In this document: piece by piece, positions 34,356-43,811 of the stretch
How positions within the stretch are numbered: the stretch's first letter is position 1
Layout: every line of letters begins with the position of its first letter
Source of the DNA: CAZWVA01 sp964636885
GTDB lineage: Bacteria > Desulfobacterota_D > UBA1144 > Nemesobacterales > CSP1-2
Length of the DNA stretch: 64,000 nt
Assembly (NCBI GenBank): GCA_964636885.1
Contig: CAZWVA010000003.1
Coordinates: forward strand, 1-64,000
Direction of reading: 5' to 3'
Translations under genes and position numbers: made by a program
Notes under the pieces: model-generated
What the model was told of the DNA's origin: nothing
What the model saw: only the letters and a program-made list of their open reading frames with translations
The model's database searches: none

Positions 34356-36041
34356 TCACATCCTTTCCGGTGCGGAGACACCGAGTAGCCTGAGTCCGTT
34401 TTTTATAACCGTCTTAACACAACCGACGAGGTATAACCTGGCACTGGTTAACCTAGCATCGTCACCTATGATTCTATTCCTATTATAATAGATGTGAAAT
34501 TGAGATGCCATCTCCTGAAGATAGAAGGCTATCTTGTGGGGTGAAAGGGATAGAGCGCTTTCAACTACCGTATCGGGAAAGAGGAGAAGCTTTTTTATGA
34601 TTTCTATCTCTTCGGGAAGGGTAAGCAGGTTTAAGAACCCCTTTGAAGGAGACAGTCCCTTCTCTCCTGCCTTTTCAAACACGCTCCCGATTCTTGCGTG
34701 TGCGTACTGGATGTAGTAGACCGGATTTTCACTCGACTCCTTCTTTGCCAGATCGAGGTCGAAGTCCAGATGGGCGTCTGAGCTTCGCATAAGGAGGAAA
34801 AAACGCATCACGTCTGGTCCCACTTCTCTTATAACCTCTCGCATCGTGACGTAGCTTCCCGCACGCTTTGACATAGAGACCTCCTGTCCTTCTCTCACTA
34901 GCCTTACGAATTGGATTAGAACCACCCGAAGGCAGGAGTCGTCAAAACCCAGTGCCCTTAGGGCCGCTTTTAAACGTGCAACGTGGCTAAAGTGGTCTGC
35001 CCCCCATACGTTTATGAGCCTTTTAAATCCCCTCTCGATTTTATCGTAGTGGTAGGCGATGTCGGAGAGGAAGTATGTAGGGCTACCGTCTCTCTTTACA
35101 AGAACCCAGTCCTGTGAATCTCCGAAATGGGAGGCCTTAAACCAGAGGGCGCCCTCCCTTTCCTCCAGGGCTCCGCGCTCTCTCAATCTGTCTTTTACAA
35201 TACCGAGTTTGTTTTTACCACCCGGCTCCAGTGGATGCCCGTGAAGCTCTTCTTTCTCGCTGTACCAGTTATCGAAACCCACTCCGAGTGCAGCTAGGTC
35301 CCTCCTTATCTCTTCTAGGAGCCTGTTCTTTGCGTATTCCCTGCAGTAATCTATGGATTCCTGCTCCTGGTTTTCTTCTACGATGAGGTCTCTTCCCCTT
35401 TTGTCTCTGATCTCAGAGGCGATTTCCCTTATATAATCCCCGTAGTAGCCGTCTTCTGGCATACCCCTCTCTATTCCGAAGAGCCCCTGGTATCTTCTAT
35501 AGACGGATAGCCCAAGGAGATCCATCTGTCTTCCAGCATCATTTATATAGAACTCCCTCGTAACATGAAAGCCAGACGCCTCCAGGATATTTGAAATCGT
35601 ATCTCCGACGACGGCGTTTCTTGCGTGTCCCATATGGAGGTATCCCGTAGGGTTTGCACTCACGAATTCTACTATCACACTTTCTCCCCTTCCTAGGTCG
35701 GATTTCCCAAAGTTTTCTCCTAGTTCTTCGATCTCCGTGAGCCTGTTTATTATTGCGACTTCCCTTATGAAGAAGTTTATGAATCCGGCTCCTGCAACCT
35801 CGACCCTCTCGAATATATCCGTTCCCTCTTCGGGCAGATTCTGAACGATGAGTTCAGCGACCTCCCTTGGCTTCTTCCCAAGCCTTTTAGAGAGGATGAG
35901 AGCGATATTCGTCGAGAAATCCCCAAACTCCCTCTTCCTGGGGGTTTCGATCTCTATCTCTACTGGAAGATCCACGGAACCACCCGCTCTTCTAATGGTC
36001 TCTATAGACCCGCTTATCAGTCTTTTAATATCCTCTTTCAT
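34356..36041 (-). CDS. argS: arginyl-tRNA synthetase
   Basis: 561-aa class Ia synthetase charging tRNA-Arg. Add1 domain at the N-terminus, HIGH-type motif HMGH in SANPTGYLHMGHARNAVVGD, KMSKS-like MSKRAGSYVTM, and a C-terminal DALR anticodon-binding domain (YIQYAHARIGSVFEKA... to the end). Full length. ATG start. It sits between the histidine phosphatase gene (67 bases upstream) and the SPOR gene (3 bases downstream). Confidence 0.95.
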   Translation of the reverse strand: MKEDIKRLISGSIETIRRAGGSVDLPVEIEIETPRKREFGDFSTNIALILSKRLGKKPREVAELIVQNLPEEGTDIFERVEVAGAGFINFFIREVAIINRLTEIEELGENFGKSDLGRGESVIVEFVSANPTGYLHMGHARNAVVGDTISNILEASGFHVTREFYINDAGRQMDLLGLSVYRRYQGLFGIERGMPEDGYYGDYIREIASEIRDKRGRDLIVEENQEQESIDYCREYAKNRLLEEIRRDLAALGVGFDNWYSEKEELHGHPLEPGGKNKLGIVKDRLRERGALEEREGALWFKASHFGDSQDWVLVKRDGSPTYFLSDIAYHYDKIERGFKRLINVWGADHFSHVARLKAALRALGFDDSCLRVVLIQFVRLVREGQEVSMSKRAGSYVTMREVIREVGPDVMRFFLLMRSSDAHLDFDLDLAKKESSENPVYYIQYAHARIGSVFEKAGEKGLSPSKGFLNLLTLPEEIEIIKKLLLFPDTVVESALSLSPHKIAFYLQEMASQFHIYYNRNRIIGDDARLTSARLYLVGCVKTVIKNGLRLLGVSAPERM

Positions 36042-36108
36042 TTCAGCTTAAAAATTACACAATAAGCTTAGGAGTTACAACAAACACGGAGAGGGATTAA
36101 GGGTTATA

Positions 36109-36732
36109 TTATCCCTGCGTAACCAGTTCGCGAGATAGATGCGTTACGTCGTTTATGACGTCCACTATAAAACGCCCGTTTCTAAAGAGTACGAGGTTCT
36201 TTGACGCGGCTTGAAGCTTAAACCTTGGGAATTCATTAAGGCCGACGTCAGTAAACTTGCAGAGAAGCGTTATAATGGTGAGGTTATGGCTCACCGTGAC
36301 GACTGTCTCTTCCGGGTGTCTATACCTTATCCTTTCTATAACCCTCCAGGCCCTATCTTGAACCTCTTTTAGGGATTCTCCTCCAGGGAGCCTGACCGAT
36401 TCTGCGTTTTCCTTCCATTCCCTTAGGAGGTCGGCGTATCTCTCCCTTATCTCGACGAATGTGAGCCCTTCAAAATCGCCCTGATACATCTCCCTAAGGC
36501 CCGGCTCGATTTGGACGGGAAGGTTATGGTACTTTGCTATCGCCTTTGCCGTATCGGACGCCCTTTTTAAGTCGCTTGAGTAGATGGCGGAGATCCTCTC
36601 GTTCCTGAGGGATAGAGCCAGTTCCACTATCTGTCTCCTTCCGTTTTCGTTTAATTCAACATCTGAGAACCCCTGGCATCTACCCTCTCGATTCCATTCG
36701 GTTTCTCCGTGACGGACAAGTATGAGATTCAC
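36109..36732 (-). CDS. histidine phosphatase family protein (phosphoglycerate mutase-like)
   Basis: 207-aa phosphohistidine phosphatase. The catalytic LVRHGETEWN motif lies at residues 5-14, with the second histidine in VVTVSHN and SSDLKRASDTAKAI between them. Candidates include alpha-ribazole phosphatase and other small-molecule phosphatases. It begins with GTG at 36732; AAGGAGG with 7 bases of spacing makes this start secure. It is downstream of the Tol/Exb genes on the same strand. Confidence 0.88.
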   Translation of the reverse strand: MNLILVRHGETEWNREGRCQGFSDVELNENGRRQIVELALSLRNERISAIYSSDLKRASDTAKAIAKYHNLPVQIEPGLREMYQGDFEGLTFVEIRERYADLLREWKENAESVRLPGGESLKEVQDRAWRVIERIRYRHPEETVVTVSHNLTIITLLCKFTDVGLNEFPRFKLQAASKNLVLFRNGRFIVDVINDVTHLSRELVTQG

Positions 36733-36821
36733 GGGTTTGCCTCCTTGATCTCGGTATTGTAGTAGAGAAGCAACCGAGGAGTCTGGTCGAGTTTGAAATA
36801 TGAACCTCTTCCGATTTCATA

Positions 36822-37841
36822 TTAAGGGGAAAACGTAACCTCCACGCCTTCGGTCTTTGCCATTTCTAGGAGCTCAGGCGGGGGAGGGGTTAGGGGAGCC
36901 GCCTTGTAAATAGCCTTAACGCAGAAATCATCAAAGGCGGGGTTTCCCGACGGTTCCTCCACCCTGACATCATAGACCTTCCCACTTTCGTCTATCCTAA
37001 AAACCACAACCGTCTTAAGGTCCGCATCTGTGTTTATGGTCTGAGGGATCTTCCACTTGCTCTTTATCTCCTCACGTATCCTCTGTATAAAGAGACTTGT
37101 GACCATCCCGCTTGAGGCCCCGCTTCCCGATCGTCCGATCTGACCTCTATTCTGCTGTGTTCCCGCTTCCCCGTATGAATCGGATTCGGCAACCCGCTTC
37201 TCTTCCTCGACGCTTTTCTCTATGTCCTCAATAACGCTCCTCCTCCTCTTATCCGCCACGCTTTTTTCCATATCCTCAAGTACGCTTCGTCTTATATCCT
37301 CAAAGCTGGCTTCCTTTTTCTTCTGGGTCTCTTTCTGTGAGGCGGTCTTGGGGGATTCTGTTGGCTTTGGTTTTTCGAAGACCCTCTTTTCCTTCTGTTT
37401 TTCCTTTGAATCGAGTACCACTACGTTCTTTTTGGGTTCTTCCTTTATTTTTGGAGGCTCCTCCTTCTTGATTTCCTTTGGCGGTTCCTTCCTTTCCGGT
37501 TTAGAGACCTCTGTCTTTTCCTCCTTGGGTTTCTCCTCCTTTACTACCTTTGGCGGTTCTTCCTTTTTCACTTCGGTTTTTTGCGGCTCTTCCCTCTTGG
37601 ACCCGGAAGGGGGTTCCTTCTTCTCCATTTGGGATGGTCTTACTTCGCTTCCGCCCGAGCCTTCCAGTTCTGAGATGGACACCAACCTTCCTTCTATCGA
37701 CTGTGGTTCTCCTGAGTACTTGGGTGTTCCAAGCCCCCAGAAAAGGGCCAGGATCAATATGGCTCCGTGGAGGGAAAGAGAAAGGACTATTCCCCAAAAC
37801 CAATAAGACTTCCCTGAGCTTTCGAGCCTTGAAGAACCCAT
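36822..37841 (-). CDS. TolA/TonB-like energy transducer
   Basis: 339 aa. One N-terminal membrane anchor (about 14-35, FWGIVLSLSLHGAILILALFWG) is followed by a very long Lys/Glu/Pro-rich periplasm-spanning region (about 70-225) with repeated KKEEPPK-type units, and a C-terminal TonB/TolA domain (VVVFRIDESGKVYDVRVEEPSGNPAFDDFCVKAI). It couples inner-membrane proton-motive force to the outer membrane together with the two genes upstream. TolB and Pal are not in the window, so TolA versus TonB assignment is open. Confidence 0.85.
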   Translation of the reverse strand: MGSSRLESSGKSYWFWGIVLSLSLHGAILILALFWGLGTPKYSGEPQSIEGRLVSISELEGSGGSEVRPSQMEKKEPPSGSKREEPQKTEVKKEEPPKVVKEEKPKEEKTEVSKPERKEPPKEIKKEEPPKIKEEPKKNVVVLDSKEKQKEKRVFEKPKPTESPKTASQKETQKKKEASFEDIRRSVLEDMEKSVADKRRRSVIEDIEKSVEEEKRVAESDSYGEAGTQQNRGQIGRSGSGASSGMVTSLFIQRIREEIKSKWKIPQTINTDADLKTVVVFRIDESGKVYDVRVEEPSGNPAFDDFCVKAIYKAAPLTPPPPELLEMAKTEGVEVTFSP

Positions 37842-37843
37842 CT

Positions 37844-38293
37844 CTACTTTAAAGAACCGTTCGTCGACGGGGGTTCCGTGACGAGACCCAGCTTATTCAC
37901 CCCTGCCTTTTTTATCTCTGCCATAACCTCCATCACGGTGCCATAGGGGACATTGGAGTCGGCCCTAAGAAATACGTCTTCCTCTTCTACGTTCTTCCCA
38001 TGGCTCCTCATAAGTGTGCGGATCTCCCCTTTGAGTTCCGAAAGGAGGTACTTTTTCTTTTCTATAAATATCTCCCCTTTTTCGTTTAACGTTATAACGA
38101 TCTTTTTTTCCCTCTCGGCCGCAGGCATGGGTTTCGATTCTATCTTCGGTAGATTGACGTCAACCCCCTGATATAGGATCGGGGCAGTAACCATAAAGAT
38201 AACGAGAAGCACGAGCATAACGTCAACAAGAGGTGTGACGTTTATCTCCGAAAGTACGGTACGCCCTTCATTGTTATTGCCCTTCATGCCCAT
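37844..38293 (-). CDS. TolR/ExbD-family biopolymer transport protein
   Basis: 149 aa. One N-terminal membrane helix contains the ion-path aspartate in NVTPLVDVMLVLLVIFMVTAP, followed by a periplasmic domain (VNLPKIESKPMPAAEREKKIVITLNEKGEIFIEKK). It is the usual partner of TolQ/ExbB in a proton-driven stator. It starts at ATG 38293 and lies 12 bases after the TolQ-type gene and 2 bases before the TolA-type gene. Confidence 0.9.
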   Translation of the reverse strand: MGMKGNNNEGRTVLSEINVTPLVDVMLVLLVIFMVTAPILYQGVDVNLPKIESKPMPAAEREKKIVITLNEKGEIFIEKKKYLLSELKGEIRTLMRSHGKNVEEEDVFLRADSNVPYGTVMEVMAEIKKAGVNKLGLVTEPPSTNGSLK

Positions 38294-38305
38294 GTTAGAC
38301 CTCTA

Positions 38306-39070
38306 CTACATCTTTGCAATGTATCTCTCTACTATGTTTAGAAACTCGGCGGAGAAATTCTCCATCTCCACGGCTATCCTTTTTACCCTGTTTACGAAGT
38401 AGTTATATGCGACAACCGCTGGAATCGCCGCTGCAAGCCCAACGGCTGTAGCGATTAGGGCCTCGGCGATTCCAGGAGCGACAGCCTGGAGCGTGGGTAC
38501 TCCCTGACGGCTTGCGAGTCCGATAAAGGACGTCATTATTCCCCAGACCGTGCCAAAGAGGCCGATAAATGGAGCAGTGCTTCCCGTTGTAGCGAGGAAG
38601 ATGAGAGAACTCTCAAGCCTAGATATCTCTGAGGACATCGCCTTTTTCATGGCCCTTTCCACAAGCTCTACGACACCGAGTTCGGCGGGAACCATCTCTG
38701 GATTGGCCTTGACCTCAGGGTTTTGGGTTACCCCACCCGTTCTTGGCTTCCTGATCTTTAGGAGCTCTCCGTATCCAGCTCTAAAAAGCTCTGCTATAGG
38801 TCCCCTCAAATGCCTCGTTGACGAGAACAGGTTACCAAAGTTGCCACTGACCTGATAGGAGTCCAAGAACCTCTCAGACTCCCTTGCTGCCCTTCTGAGG
38901 ATGAAGAGCTTGGAGAATATGATCATCCATGAGATTACGGACATGAGGATGAGGAGAAAAAGGACGGCTTTAACCACCGGCCCTGCCGTCGTGATAAGGT
39001 TGATCACCTTAATCTGCTCTACCTGTGGAGCTTCGGCAACCTGTAAGACAAAATATATCCAGTTTATCAT
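38306..39070 (-). CDS. TolQ/ExbB-family MotA-like proton channel
   Basis: 254 aa with three membrane helices, at about 28-55, 150-180 and 200-230. The family pattern ATTGSTAPFIGLFGTVWGIMTSFIGLA and GIAEALIATAVGLAAAIPAVVAYN is clear. A 20-residue Pro/Gly/Asn-rich insertion (RKPRTGGVTQNPEVKANPE) lies in the cytoplasmic loop. First gene of the tolQ-tolR-tolA-type set. ATG start with AAAGG 10 bases upstream. Confidence 0.9.
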   Translation of the reverse strand: MINWIYFVLQVAEAPQVEQIKVINLITTAGPVVKAVLFLLILMSVISWMIIFSKLFILRRAARESERFLDSYQVSGNFGNLFSSTRHLRGPIAELFRAGYGELLKIRKPRTGGVTQNPEVKANPEMVPAELGVVELVERAMKKAMSSEISRLESSLIFLATTGSTAPFIGLFGTVWGIMTSFIGLASRQGVPTLQAVAPGIAEALIATAVGLAAAIPAVVAYNYFVNRVKRIAVEMENFSAEFLNIVERYIAKM

Positions 39071-39270
39071 TTTCGTTTAACCTTTCTGATTTATGGAATT
39101 GGGATAAATCAAATTGAGATCGGCGGTCTTAAACCAATCGAACCTTTCATTAAACATAAATTCTTCCATATATGGAACCCAAAATCAAATACCTCCTTGA
39201 AGAGTAGAGAATAGAGAGGCCATTATAGAACCCTTCTACACGATAACCCTGAGTGTTTAAAGGGGTCTTA

Positions 39271-39300
39271 TTGCCTCTTATTCAAGACCCACGGTATTAT
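39271..39300 (+). promoter_or_regulatory. predicted promoter of a secreted hypothetical protein
   Basis: TTGCCT (39271-39276, 4/6), 18 bases of spacer and TATTAT (39295-39300, 5/6), about 25 bases before the ATG at 39326. Confidence 0.35.
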
Positions 39301-39325
39301 ACGGTGAAAAACAGGGAGGTGCTGG

Positions 39326-39775
39326 ATGAAACGGGTAATGCCTGCGGTTCTTTTTCTCTTTCTATACCGGGCGTTATTCTCCCCTATAGACCACTCACAG
39401 GCTGAGGAGGGCAGGTACCAGTTGGTTATAGAGGAGAGCTACTATGCCGTAAGGTCGGAGGACGAGGACGGGTTTCTTGAGATTTATAGGACTAGGGTTT
39501 TTCCCTTCTGGAGGGAGATAAAGAAGATGGGTTTAATTGAGGGAGATATAGAGATGTATTCAGAGAGGATACACTCTCTGAAGCCCCGCTGGACGTTTAA
39601 GACGGTCGTCAGGTTTAAGAATTATGCGGCAATAGATAAGTGGCTAGAGAAAAGAGACGAGGTCTTTAACAGGCTATTTCCGGGCGAGGGAGGGTATAAG
39701 GGGCTTAGCAGACGGATTAAAGCGATAACGGAGGAGCACTGGGACGAATTCATAAGGGAGGTTCCTCTTGAGTAG
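39326..39775 (+). CDS. hypothetical secreted protein
   Basis: 149 aa. The N-terminus (MKRVMPAVLFLFLYRALFS...) is a likely signal peptide cut near residue 26 (QAE). The mature part YQLVIEESYYAVRSEDEDGFLEIYRTRVFPFWREIKKMG loosely recalls dimeric alpha/beta-barrel (NIPSNAP-like) proteins, but no family can be claimed. The start is firm: GGGAGG (39314-39319) lies 6 bases before ATG. It stands alone between divergent tolQ and the convergent polysaccharide locus. Confidence 0.7.
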   Translation: MKRVMPAVLFLFLYRALFSPIDHSQAEEGRYQLVIEESYYAVRSEDEDGFLEIYRTRVFPFWREIKKMGLIEGDIEMYSERIHSLKPRWTFKTVVRFKNYAAIDKWLEKRDEVFNRLFPGEGGYKGLSRRIKAITEEHWDEFIREVPLE

Positions 39776-39972
39776 CCGTCTAATCCCCTTACATTGACAT
39801 AAGGTCGGTATTGGCCAGCGCCAAGCCACTTAAAAACCGTGGGAATGGCATTCGTGCGATATCCTGAATGAATCAAGGTCGAATGTCAGACTCTAGTAGT
39901 TCCAGACACTCGGTGAAAGACGTTTTAAAAATCCATTTTCAGATGCCCTCGTTATCTCGTTTTGGGATACCC

Positions 39973-40917
39973 CTACGGTACCTTTATCCCAGGAACGTTT
40001 ACACGAATCCTGTAAATCGATGTATGGGCGGTGATGTAGAGACTCTTCCAATCGTCATCTCCCCAGGCGCAGTTGGCCGGCTTTTCAGGCGTAACTATGG
40101 TTCCCAGATGGTTGCCCTCTGGATCGAAGACCCAGATGCCTCTTGCTCCTGTGCAGTAAAGGTTCCCATTCGTATCCACCTTCATGCCATCTGGCACGCC
40201 GGGTTCCTTGACGTTCATGTCGTGAAAGATCCTGCCATTTGAAAGTGAACCATCGGATTTCACGTCAAAGACACGTATGTGACGGAGTTCGGAAGAATCT
40301 CCTATATAGAGCCTCTTTTCGTCGGGGGAGAATGCCAGGCCATTTGGTCTCTTAAAGTCTGTAGCGACAACTGTAAGTTCGCCTCCATCGGGCGAGAGTC
40401 GGTAGACCCCTTGGATGGGCTGTTCCTGACTTTCAGCCTTGATGCCATAGGGTGGGTCTGTGAAGTATATTGAGCCATCGGACTTAACGACCGCATCGTT
40501 TGGACTATTAAGCCTCCTGCCCCGAAACCCATCGGCTAAAACGGTAATAGAGCCGTCCCTCTCAGTTCTGGTGATTCGGCGATTGCCCTGTTCACAGGCG
40601 ATTAGTCGGCCTTCCTTGTCCCTGGTCAGGCCGTTTGAGTTGCCACTTGGCTCTCTCAATGTCTCTACTCGACCGCTCGGTGTTAGCTTAAGTATCCGAT
40701 TTTCTGGTATATCGCTAAAGAGGAGGAACCTTTCCTCGGCAAACCATACCGGACCTTCTGTAAAACGAAATCCCGTAGCAATGCGCTCTGGCCTTGCGTC
40801 TTCGGGAAAGAGTCTTAGAAATGAGTGGAACTTTGGCTCTAGGCGACCCTTAGAGAGTGCTTTTCTCCTAATCCATCTTATGCCTCTAAGAATCCCTATC
40901 TTCACGGTAAGAACCAA
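39973..40917 (-). CDS. SMP-30/gluconolactonase-like beta-propeller protein
   Basis: 314 aa with six-bladed propeller signatures: EGPVWFAEERFLLFSDIPENRI, NGLTRDKEGRLIACEQGNRRITR, LNSPNDAVVKSDGSIYFTDPPYG, PNGLAFSPDEKRLYIGDS and PDGMKVDTNGNLYCTG. Family members are metal-dependent lactonases acting on sugar lactones. It fits a sugar-metabolism role beside the oxidoreductase and SDR genes upstream. The start is uncertain: TTG 40917 has no good Shine-Dalgarno and a GTG at 40905 is also possible. Confidence 0.87.
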   Translation of the reverse strand: MVLTVKIGILRGIRWIRRKALSKGRLEPKFHSFLRLFPEDARPERIATGFRFTEGPVWFAEERFLLFSDIPENRILKLTPSGRVETLREPSGNSNGLTRDKEGRLIACEQGNRRITRTERDGSITVLADGFRGRRLNSPNDAVVKSDGSIYFTDPPYGIKAESQEQPIQGVYRLSPDGGELTVVATDFKRPNGLAFSPDEKRLYIGDSSELRHIRVFDVKSDGSLSNGRIFHDMNVKEPGVPDGMKVDTNGNLYCTGARGIWVFDPEGNHLGTIVTPEKPANCAWGDDDWKSLYITAHTSIYRIRVNVPGIKVP

Positions 40918-40935
40918 GAATGGTTTATAGATCTG

Positions 40936-42126
40936 TTAGCCCAACCTCGGTACCTTTAATCTGCCGCTACTCAGCTCCTCAAAGAGCCCGTCGTATTCTC
41001 CACGATCAAGCGGAAGGTCAACTGTCTTTTTTCTAATCGCAGAGAGTACGATTGCGTTCATGAGTTCTAGGGTCTGCAACGTGTCTTCACCGCTTACCAG
41101 GGGTTCCCCTCCGTTAAGTATGGCGTCAATAAAGCTATCCATAAGTACGAAGAGCCCGTGGGGCCTTTTTATCCTGAGTAGACCGAGGCGCTCCATGAGC
41201 TTTTTCCATTTGGGCGGATCGCCAATGAGTTTAACAGGCATCCAAACGGTTTTGGGTTGATAGTGGTCGTCTTTTGGTTCCTTTACGATCGTAGAGAGAG
41301 GGGCTTCGTACCTGCCAAGGAGGATCCGGTCTTTACGGTCGAATGTCAGACTCTTCACATCCGGCATGACTATTATCCCCTTATCCCCGGCAATCTGGCG
41401 GATGCTATAGCCACTTGGTTGGTTAATGGTCGCTTGGACTGAGGCAAGGGCGCCCTGTTCAAACGCTATATTGGCGCAAAAGACGTCCTCTGTTTCTACC
41501 CCATGGAGTTGATTTCCCATGAGTGCGGTGACTCGAACGGGTTTGCCAATCATCCAGCAGATTAGGTCCAGATCGTGGCTTACATTATGAATCAGGATGC
41601 CGCCTCCGGCGTATCTCCAGGTTCCGCGCCAGGTATCGCGCTCATAGTAATCCCCTGGACGAAACTCGGCCCAGGACCACAAAACGCGCTTAACCTTTCC
41701 AATGACCCCGGTGTCAATAATGTGCTTCATCGTACGGGATGAACGAAAGGTGCGGTATTGATGCCCGACTGAGAGTTTGAGGTTCTTCGCCTTTGCCAAC
41801 CGAGCTATCTTTTCGGCCTCCGAGATGCAGATAGCAAGAGGCTTCTCGACAAAAACGTGAACCCCGGCGTTAAGGCAGTCCAAAACCATAGGGGCGTGAA
41901 GGTAGTGTGGTGTCGCAATTGAAACGGCATCAACGATCCTGGCTTCAAGCATCTTGCGATAATCGGTAAACCCTGGTACCCCGAGTTCTTCTGTTCTCTT
42001 CTTTAAAATCCCCTCATCCAGGTCGGCTAGGGCGGTTAGCTCCGCCTTCTCGTTTTCTTGGGCAAAACAGGCATGCAGGTTGCCTATGCCTTTAATCCCG
42101 ATTACTCCGTATCTTACCTTTCTCAT
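40936..42126 (-). CDS. Gfo/Idh/MocA-family oxidoreductase
   Basis: 396-aa NAD(P)-dependent sugar dehydrogenase-like protein. N-terminal Rossmann segment RYGVIGIKGIGNLHA, the lysine motif VFVEKPLA and GGILIHNVSHDLDLICWMIG in the C-terminal substrate domain are typical. It could oxidise a nucleotide sugar or free cyclitol for the surface polysaccharide made by the neighbouring genes. ATG start 6 bases after the SDR gene's stop and 18 bases before the lactonase-like gene. Confidence 0.88.
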   Translation of the reverse strand: MRKVRYGVIGIKGIGNLHACFAQENEKAELTALADLDEGILKKRTEELGVPGFTDYRKMLEARIVDAVSIATPHYLHAPMVLDCLNAGVHVFVEKPLAICISEAEKIARLAKAKNLKLSVGHQYRTFRSSRTMKHIIDTGVIGKVKRVLWSWAEFRPGDYYERDTWRGTWRYAGGGILIHNVSHDLDLICWMIGKPVRVTALMGNQLHGVETEDVFCANIAFEQGALASVQATINQPSGYSIRQIAGDKGIIVMPDVKSLTFDRKDRILLGRYEAPLSTIVKEPKDDHYQPKTVWMPVKLIGDPPKWKKLMERLGLLRIKRPHGLFVLMDSFIDAILNGGEPLVSGEDTLQTLELMNAIVLSAIRKKTVDLPLDRGEYDGLFEELSSGRLKVPRLG

Positions 42127-42132
42127 GTTTTT

Positions 42133-42903
42133 CTATTCGGGTGGAATCTGGTCAACGAGATGGTTATATAGTGATAGCCCCGCATCTATCTTAAGCACCG
42201 TTCCTGTGGTGAATCTCGAAAAGTAGTCGGATGATAGATAAACTGCCGCCCTTCCTATATAACAGGGGTTTATCGAGCTCTTGTACAGAGGGGTGTATTT
42301 ATGGCTTATGGGTTTTCCCCTCTTATCCTCTTCCACATAACCGGGGGCTATTCCATTCACCCTTATGTTATAAGGGGCCAGCTCTAGAGCGAGTTCTTTT
42401 ATGATCATCCCCAGTGCGGCTTTTGAAGCGCTGTAGCTAGGAAAGCGTCTAACGGTCCATTGATGGATGGAGGTGATAAACACTATGGAGCCGCTGATAC
42501 TGTTATCTATCATGGTTTTTGAGATACGTTTTGTTAGGTATATAGGACCAAATACGTTCGTATCAAAGACCCTATTCCATTCTTTTAAATCGAGGTCTTT
42601 TATCGTTCTTGCCCCGAGATGGATACCCACGTTGTTTACCAGTATATCGATCTCAATCCGGTCTTGTAGTAGAGAGTCATACAAAGAATCAACGTCTTCT
42701 ACCCTCGATGCGTCTGAGATAAATCCTTTTGATACAACCCGATAATCGCCTAGTTCTCGCTTTAATTGGTCACATCTCTCTCTATCTATGTCTGTAAAGA
42801 ATACGTTTGCCCCCTCTCTTGCCATTTCAACGGCAATGGCTTTGCCTATGTTTCTCCCGGCTCCGGTTATAAGGGCGTTTTTCCCCGACAGTAGATTCCC
42901 CAT
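42133..42903 (-). CDS. short-chain dehydrogenase/reductase
   Basis: 256-aa classical SDR. Cofactor loop ITGAGRNIGKAIA (13-25), NNVG motif, catalytic Ser in VFITSIHQW and YSASK with Tyr/Lys. The GRNIG form and acidic residue after the second strand favour NAD(H), tentatively. ATG start with AGGAGGG 8 bases upstream. Together with the Gfo/Idh/MocA and lactonase-like proteins it could form a small sugar-modification module. Confidence 0.88.
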   Translation of the reverse strand: MGNLLSGKNALITGAGRNIGKAIAVEMAREGANVFFTDIDRERCDQLKRELGDYRVVSKGFISDASRVEDVDSLYDSLLQDRIEIDILVNNVGIHLGARTIKDLDLKEWNRVFDTNVFGPIYLTKRISKTMIDNSISGSIVFITSIHQWTVRRFPSYSASKAALGMIIKELALELAPYNIRVNGIAPGYVEEDKRGKPISHKYTPLYKSSINPCYIGRAAVYLSSDYFSRFTTGTVLKIDAGLSLYNHLVDQIPPE

Positions 42904-42981
42904 ATCTAAATCCCTCCTGCGGTCTTATCGATCTCGGTTTTCTTTCCGTATATCCATAAATGTTAAGGTGGATCACAAGCG

Positions 42982-43770
42982 TTAGCCCCTGGTTTTTATT
43001 CCACCAATTGATGCCAGGAAGCGGAGCATCCTCTTCAACTTTATGACGGAGCGTAAGCGGTAAAATCCTTCAACTAGTGATACAGATAGCCGTTTGGAAT
43101 AAGACATGGGTGGTATGACAAATGCCTCGCCGAGTTTAGGGGAAAATCTCACCGGGATTTCAGCTTGAATGGTTTCTTTATATGCCTGTTTAATTTCATC
43201 TGCTAATCGAGGAAAGCCAAGCCTTTCAGCGAGTTCCACTATTACGGGGTTGTTTGTTAAGTACCGCCGTCGCCCGATGTCATCGTAGTAAAGGACATCG
43301 AGATCCAGTAGGTGTTCCAGGTGGTCTGCTAAACGTATTAGAACCGTATTACGGTCAATCGGGTTTAGTTTATTAATTCCGTCACAGATGGCCTTGATCG
43401 TCTGCGGGTTCCATCTGAGTGTCGCGAATCTGGCGACGTGCTCTTCGACTGTCTTACCAACAGAGTGCTCTACGTATCTACGCTTGGCTTTAGAGATTCC
43501 TCTACCCCCAAACCCAAAGTCACCATTTTGGTAAACGTTATGGATAAGACCTGCCGCCACCACTTGGGCTGGTAGTCCTAGTGAGGCGAGTATGCTGGCA
43601 GTGCCTACGCAATGGGATAAGAAGTCCTTTCCAGAAGGTTGAAAGCGACAGGAAAAGAGTGACATCGCAAGCTCATATGTATTTCGGATAAGGATCATTT
43701 CGGTATTTGAGTAGCCGCTTTGCTGGAGCTGGCTGTAAAGCCGTACGATCGTTTGTGCGTAAGGGTGCAT
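42982..43770 (-). CDS. degenerate RelA/SpoT-type HD domain protein, copy 2
   Basis: 262 aa. The segment FLSHCVGTASILASLGLPAQVVAAGLIHNVY and the later VLIRLADHLEHLLDL recall the ppGpp-hydrolase HD domain of RelA/SpoT (H...AALLHDVVED and V-LADRLHN). The HD dyad reads His-Asn, so hydrolase activity is doubtful; DUF6817-type annotation is likely. It is a tandem paralogue of the next gene upstream, with the same start (M-x-PYAQT). ATG start with GGAAGG. The function in a polysaccharide locus is unknown. Confidence 0.65.
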   Translation of the reverse strand: MHPYAQTIVRLYSQLQQSGYSNTEMILIRNTYELAMSLFSCRFQPSGKDFLSHCVGTASILASLGLPAQVVAAGLIHNVYQNGDFGFGGRGISKAKRRYVEHSVGKTVEEHVARFATLRWNPQTIKAICDGINKLNPIDRNTVLIRLADHLEHLLDLDVLYYDDIGRRRYLTNNPVIVELAERLGFPRLADEIKQAYKETIQAEIPVRFSPKLGEAFVIPPMSYSKRLSVSLVEGFYRLRSVIKLKRMLRFLASIGGIKTRG

Positions 43771-43811
43771 ATTTCACCTTCCTAATTAGTAGCCGGATGG
43801 TTGTAAGGCGT

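Noticed and set aside
37222..37806. Long plus-strand frame of 194 codons, Ser/Phe-rich, opposite the TolA-like gene
   Set aside because: It is the antisense of the Lys/Glu/Pro repeat region; the bias creates a long stop-free frame.
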